From Saprospiraceae bacterium (GTDB taxonomy: Bacteria; Bacteroidota; Bacteroidia; Chitinophagales; Saprospiraceae), in contig JALVCY010000074.1 in NCBI GenBank assembly GCA_027009605.1, positions 1 to 5,324 on the forward strand: 5,324 nucleotides of DNA, in the 5' to 3' direction. Below are positions 4,948 to 5,324 of the stretch, piece by piece. The notes under the pieces are model-generated. The model was not told the origin of the DNA. It did not search any database and saw nothing but the letters and a program-made list of their open reading frames with translations. Within the stretch, counting starts at the first letter, position 1; each line of letters begins with the position of its first letter. The position numbers were made by a program, and so were the translations under genes.

Positions 4948-5324
4948 TCAAACAATCAAATGCTCCAAGTCATCATCATACGGATTGGTTTCGTCATCAT
5001 CAACCCCAACAATGTCTTCAAAAGCAGCATATAACGGCAGGAAGGCCAAGGAAACCGTAAAAAGCATGCCGATAAGGAATAGCAAAAACCCAATACCGGA
5101 CATCAATGAAGTCACTACATAGAATGCGAAGAATAGAAACCATTTTTTGGTGATGATTTTTCGGCTGGCTTCCATAGCTTCCCACGCACCCATGTCTTTA
5201 AATATAGCCAAAGGTATGGCAAACATGTAAGAGACTGTAAAATAATAGGGAATGAGACCCAATATGCCCCAAAAACCGGCGCTTGGGGGGTCAGAAAGTA
5301 TGTCTAGGTCGCCTCCTTGAAGGC
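4948..5324 (-). CDS. multi-pass membrane protein, C-terminal part (5' end outside window)
   Basis: The frame is open from the window edge to a TGA at 4948-4950, giving 124 codons. A TTG at 5262 could be taken as a start, but the frame continues upstream without a stop as LQGGDLDILSDPPSAGFWGI, so the gene is better read as partial. Residues 17-41 form a hydrophobic segment (GFWGILGLIPYYFTVSYMFA..). A short amphipathic stretch GAWEAMEASRKIITKKW (45-61) follows, then a long hydrophobic region (62-101) fitting two membrane helices, ending PLYAAFEDIVG. The tail is very acidic (DDDE, DDD) and probably cytosolic. The 'A-M-E-A-S-R-K...K-W' helix followed by '..Y-x-A-F-E-D' is typical of bacterial multi-helix proteins of unknown function (DUF2189/COG5473-like); this is resemblance only. 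The function is unknown. Confidence 0.75.
   Translation of the reverse strand, partial: LQGGDLDILSDPPSAGFWGILGLIPYYFTVSYMFAIPLAIFKDMGAWEAMEASRKIITKKWFLFFAFYVVTSLMSGIGFLLFLIGMLFTVSLAFLPLYAAFEDIVGVDDDETNPYDDDLEHLIV

Noticed and set aside
4948..5262. Complete 104-aa membrane protein starting at TTG 5262
   Set aside because: The frame stays open without a stop to the window edge and continues protein-like (..SAGFWGI), so a longer gene cut by the window is more likely.

Overview
The window looks like chromosomal DNA of a Bacteroidota species, plausibly from the Saprospiria/Cytophagia side, though that placement is inference. The grounds are the TAnnTTTG promoter boxes, A-rich leaders without Shine-Dalgarno sequences, a signal peptide ending in SASAQ, a lipoprotein made of MORN_2 repeats, and intergenic DNA full of short palindromic repeats. 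All five genes lie on the minus strand. None is a transposase, phage gene, tRNA or rRNA.

In + coordinates: 1-765 is the N-terminal part of a secreted M28-family metallopeptidase with a PA-type domain; its catalytic part lies beyond the left edge. 908-1144 is a 78-aa protein resembling small anti-sigma-like proteins of Bacteroidota, followed by a likely terminator. 1587-2204 is a lipoprotein of MORN_2 (YwqK-type) repeats. 3219-4532 is a complete UDP-glucose 6-dehydrogenase with a strong terminator and one or two upstream promoters. 4948-5324 is the C-terminal part of an unrecognised multi-pass membrane protein that runs off the right edge. The genes appear to be separate transcription units. 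They do not form an evident pathway: Ugd makes UDP-glucuronate for surface polysaccharide, and the peptidase, lipoprotein and membrane protein are cell-envelope or exported proteins.

The unusual content is in the three long gaps. (i) 1365-1555 and 4722-4930 hold two copies, in inverted orientation, of one composite repeat. It consists of TTGAAC-linked mini-hairpins whose stems differ in sequence but stay self-complementary, plus an array of 8-bp units (CGGTATAA type). (ii) 2418-2872 holds two tandem copies of a roughly 0.2-kb palindrome-rich element. They differ in length only by how often one arm of an internal hairpin is repeated, and a different arm is amplified in each copy. (iii) This pair is bracketed by 22-bp inverted repeats (19/22 identical), whose core also occurs at the edge of the 4722-4930 module, and by direct repeats starting AACTGTYTAGGT. 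These look like non-autonomous, hairpin-based repeats (REP- or MITE-like). No mobilising enzyme is visible here. I see no CRISPR array, riboswitch or defence system.
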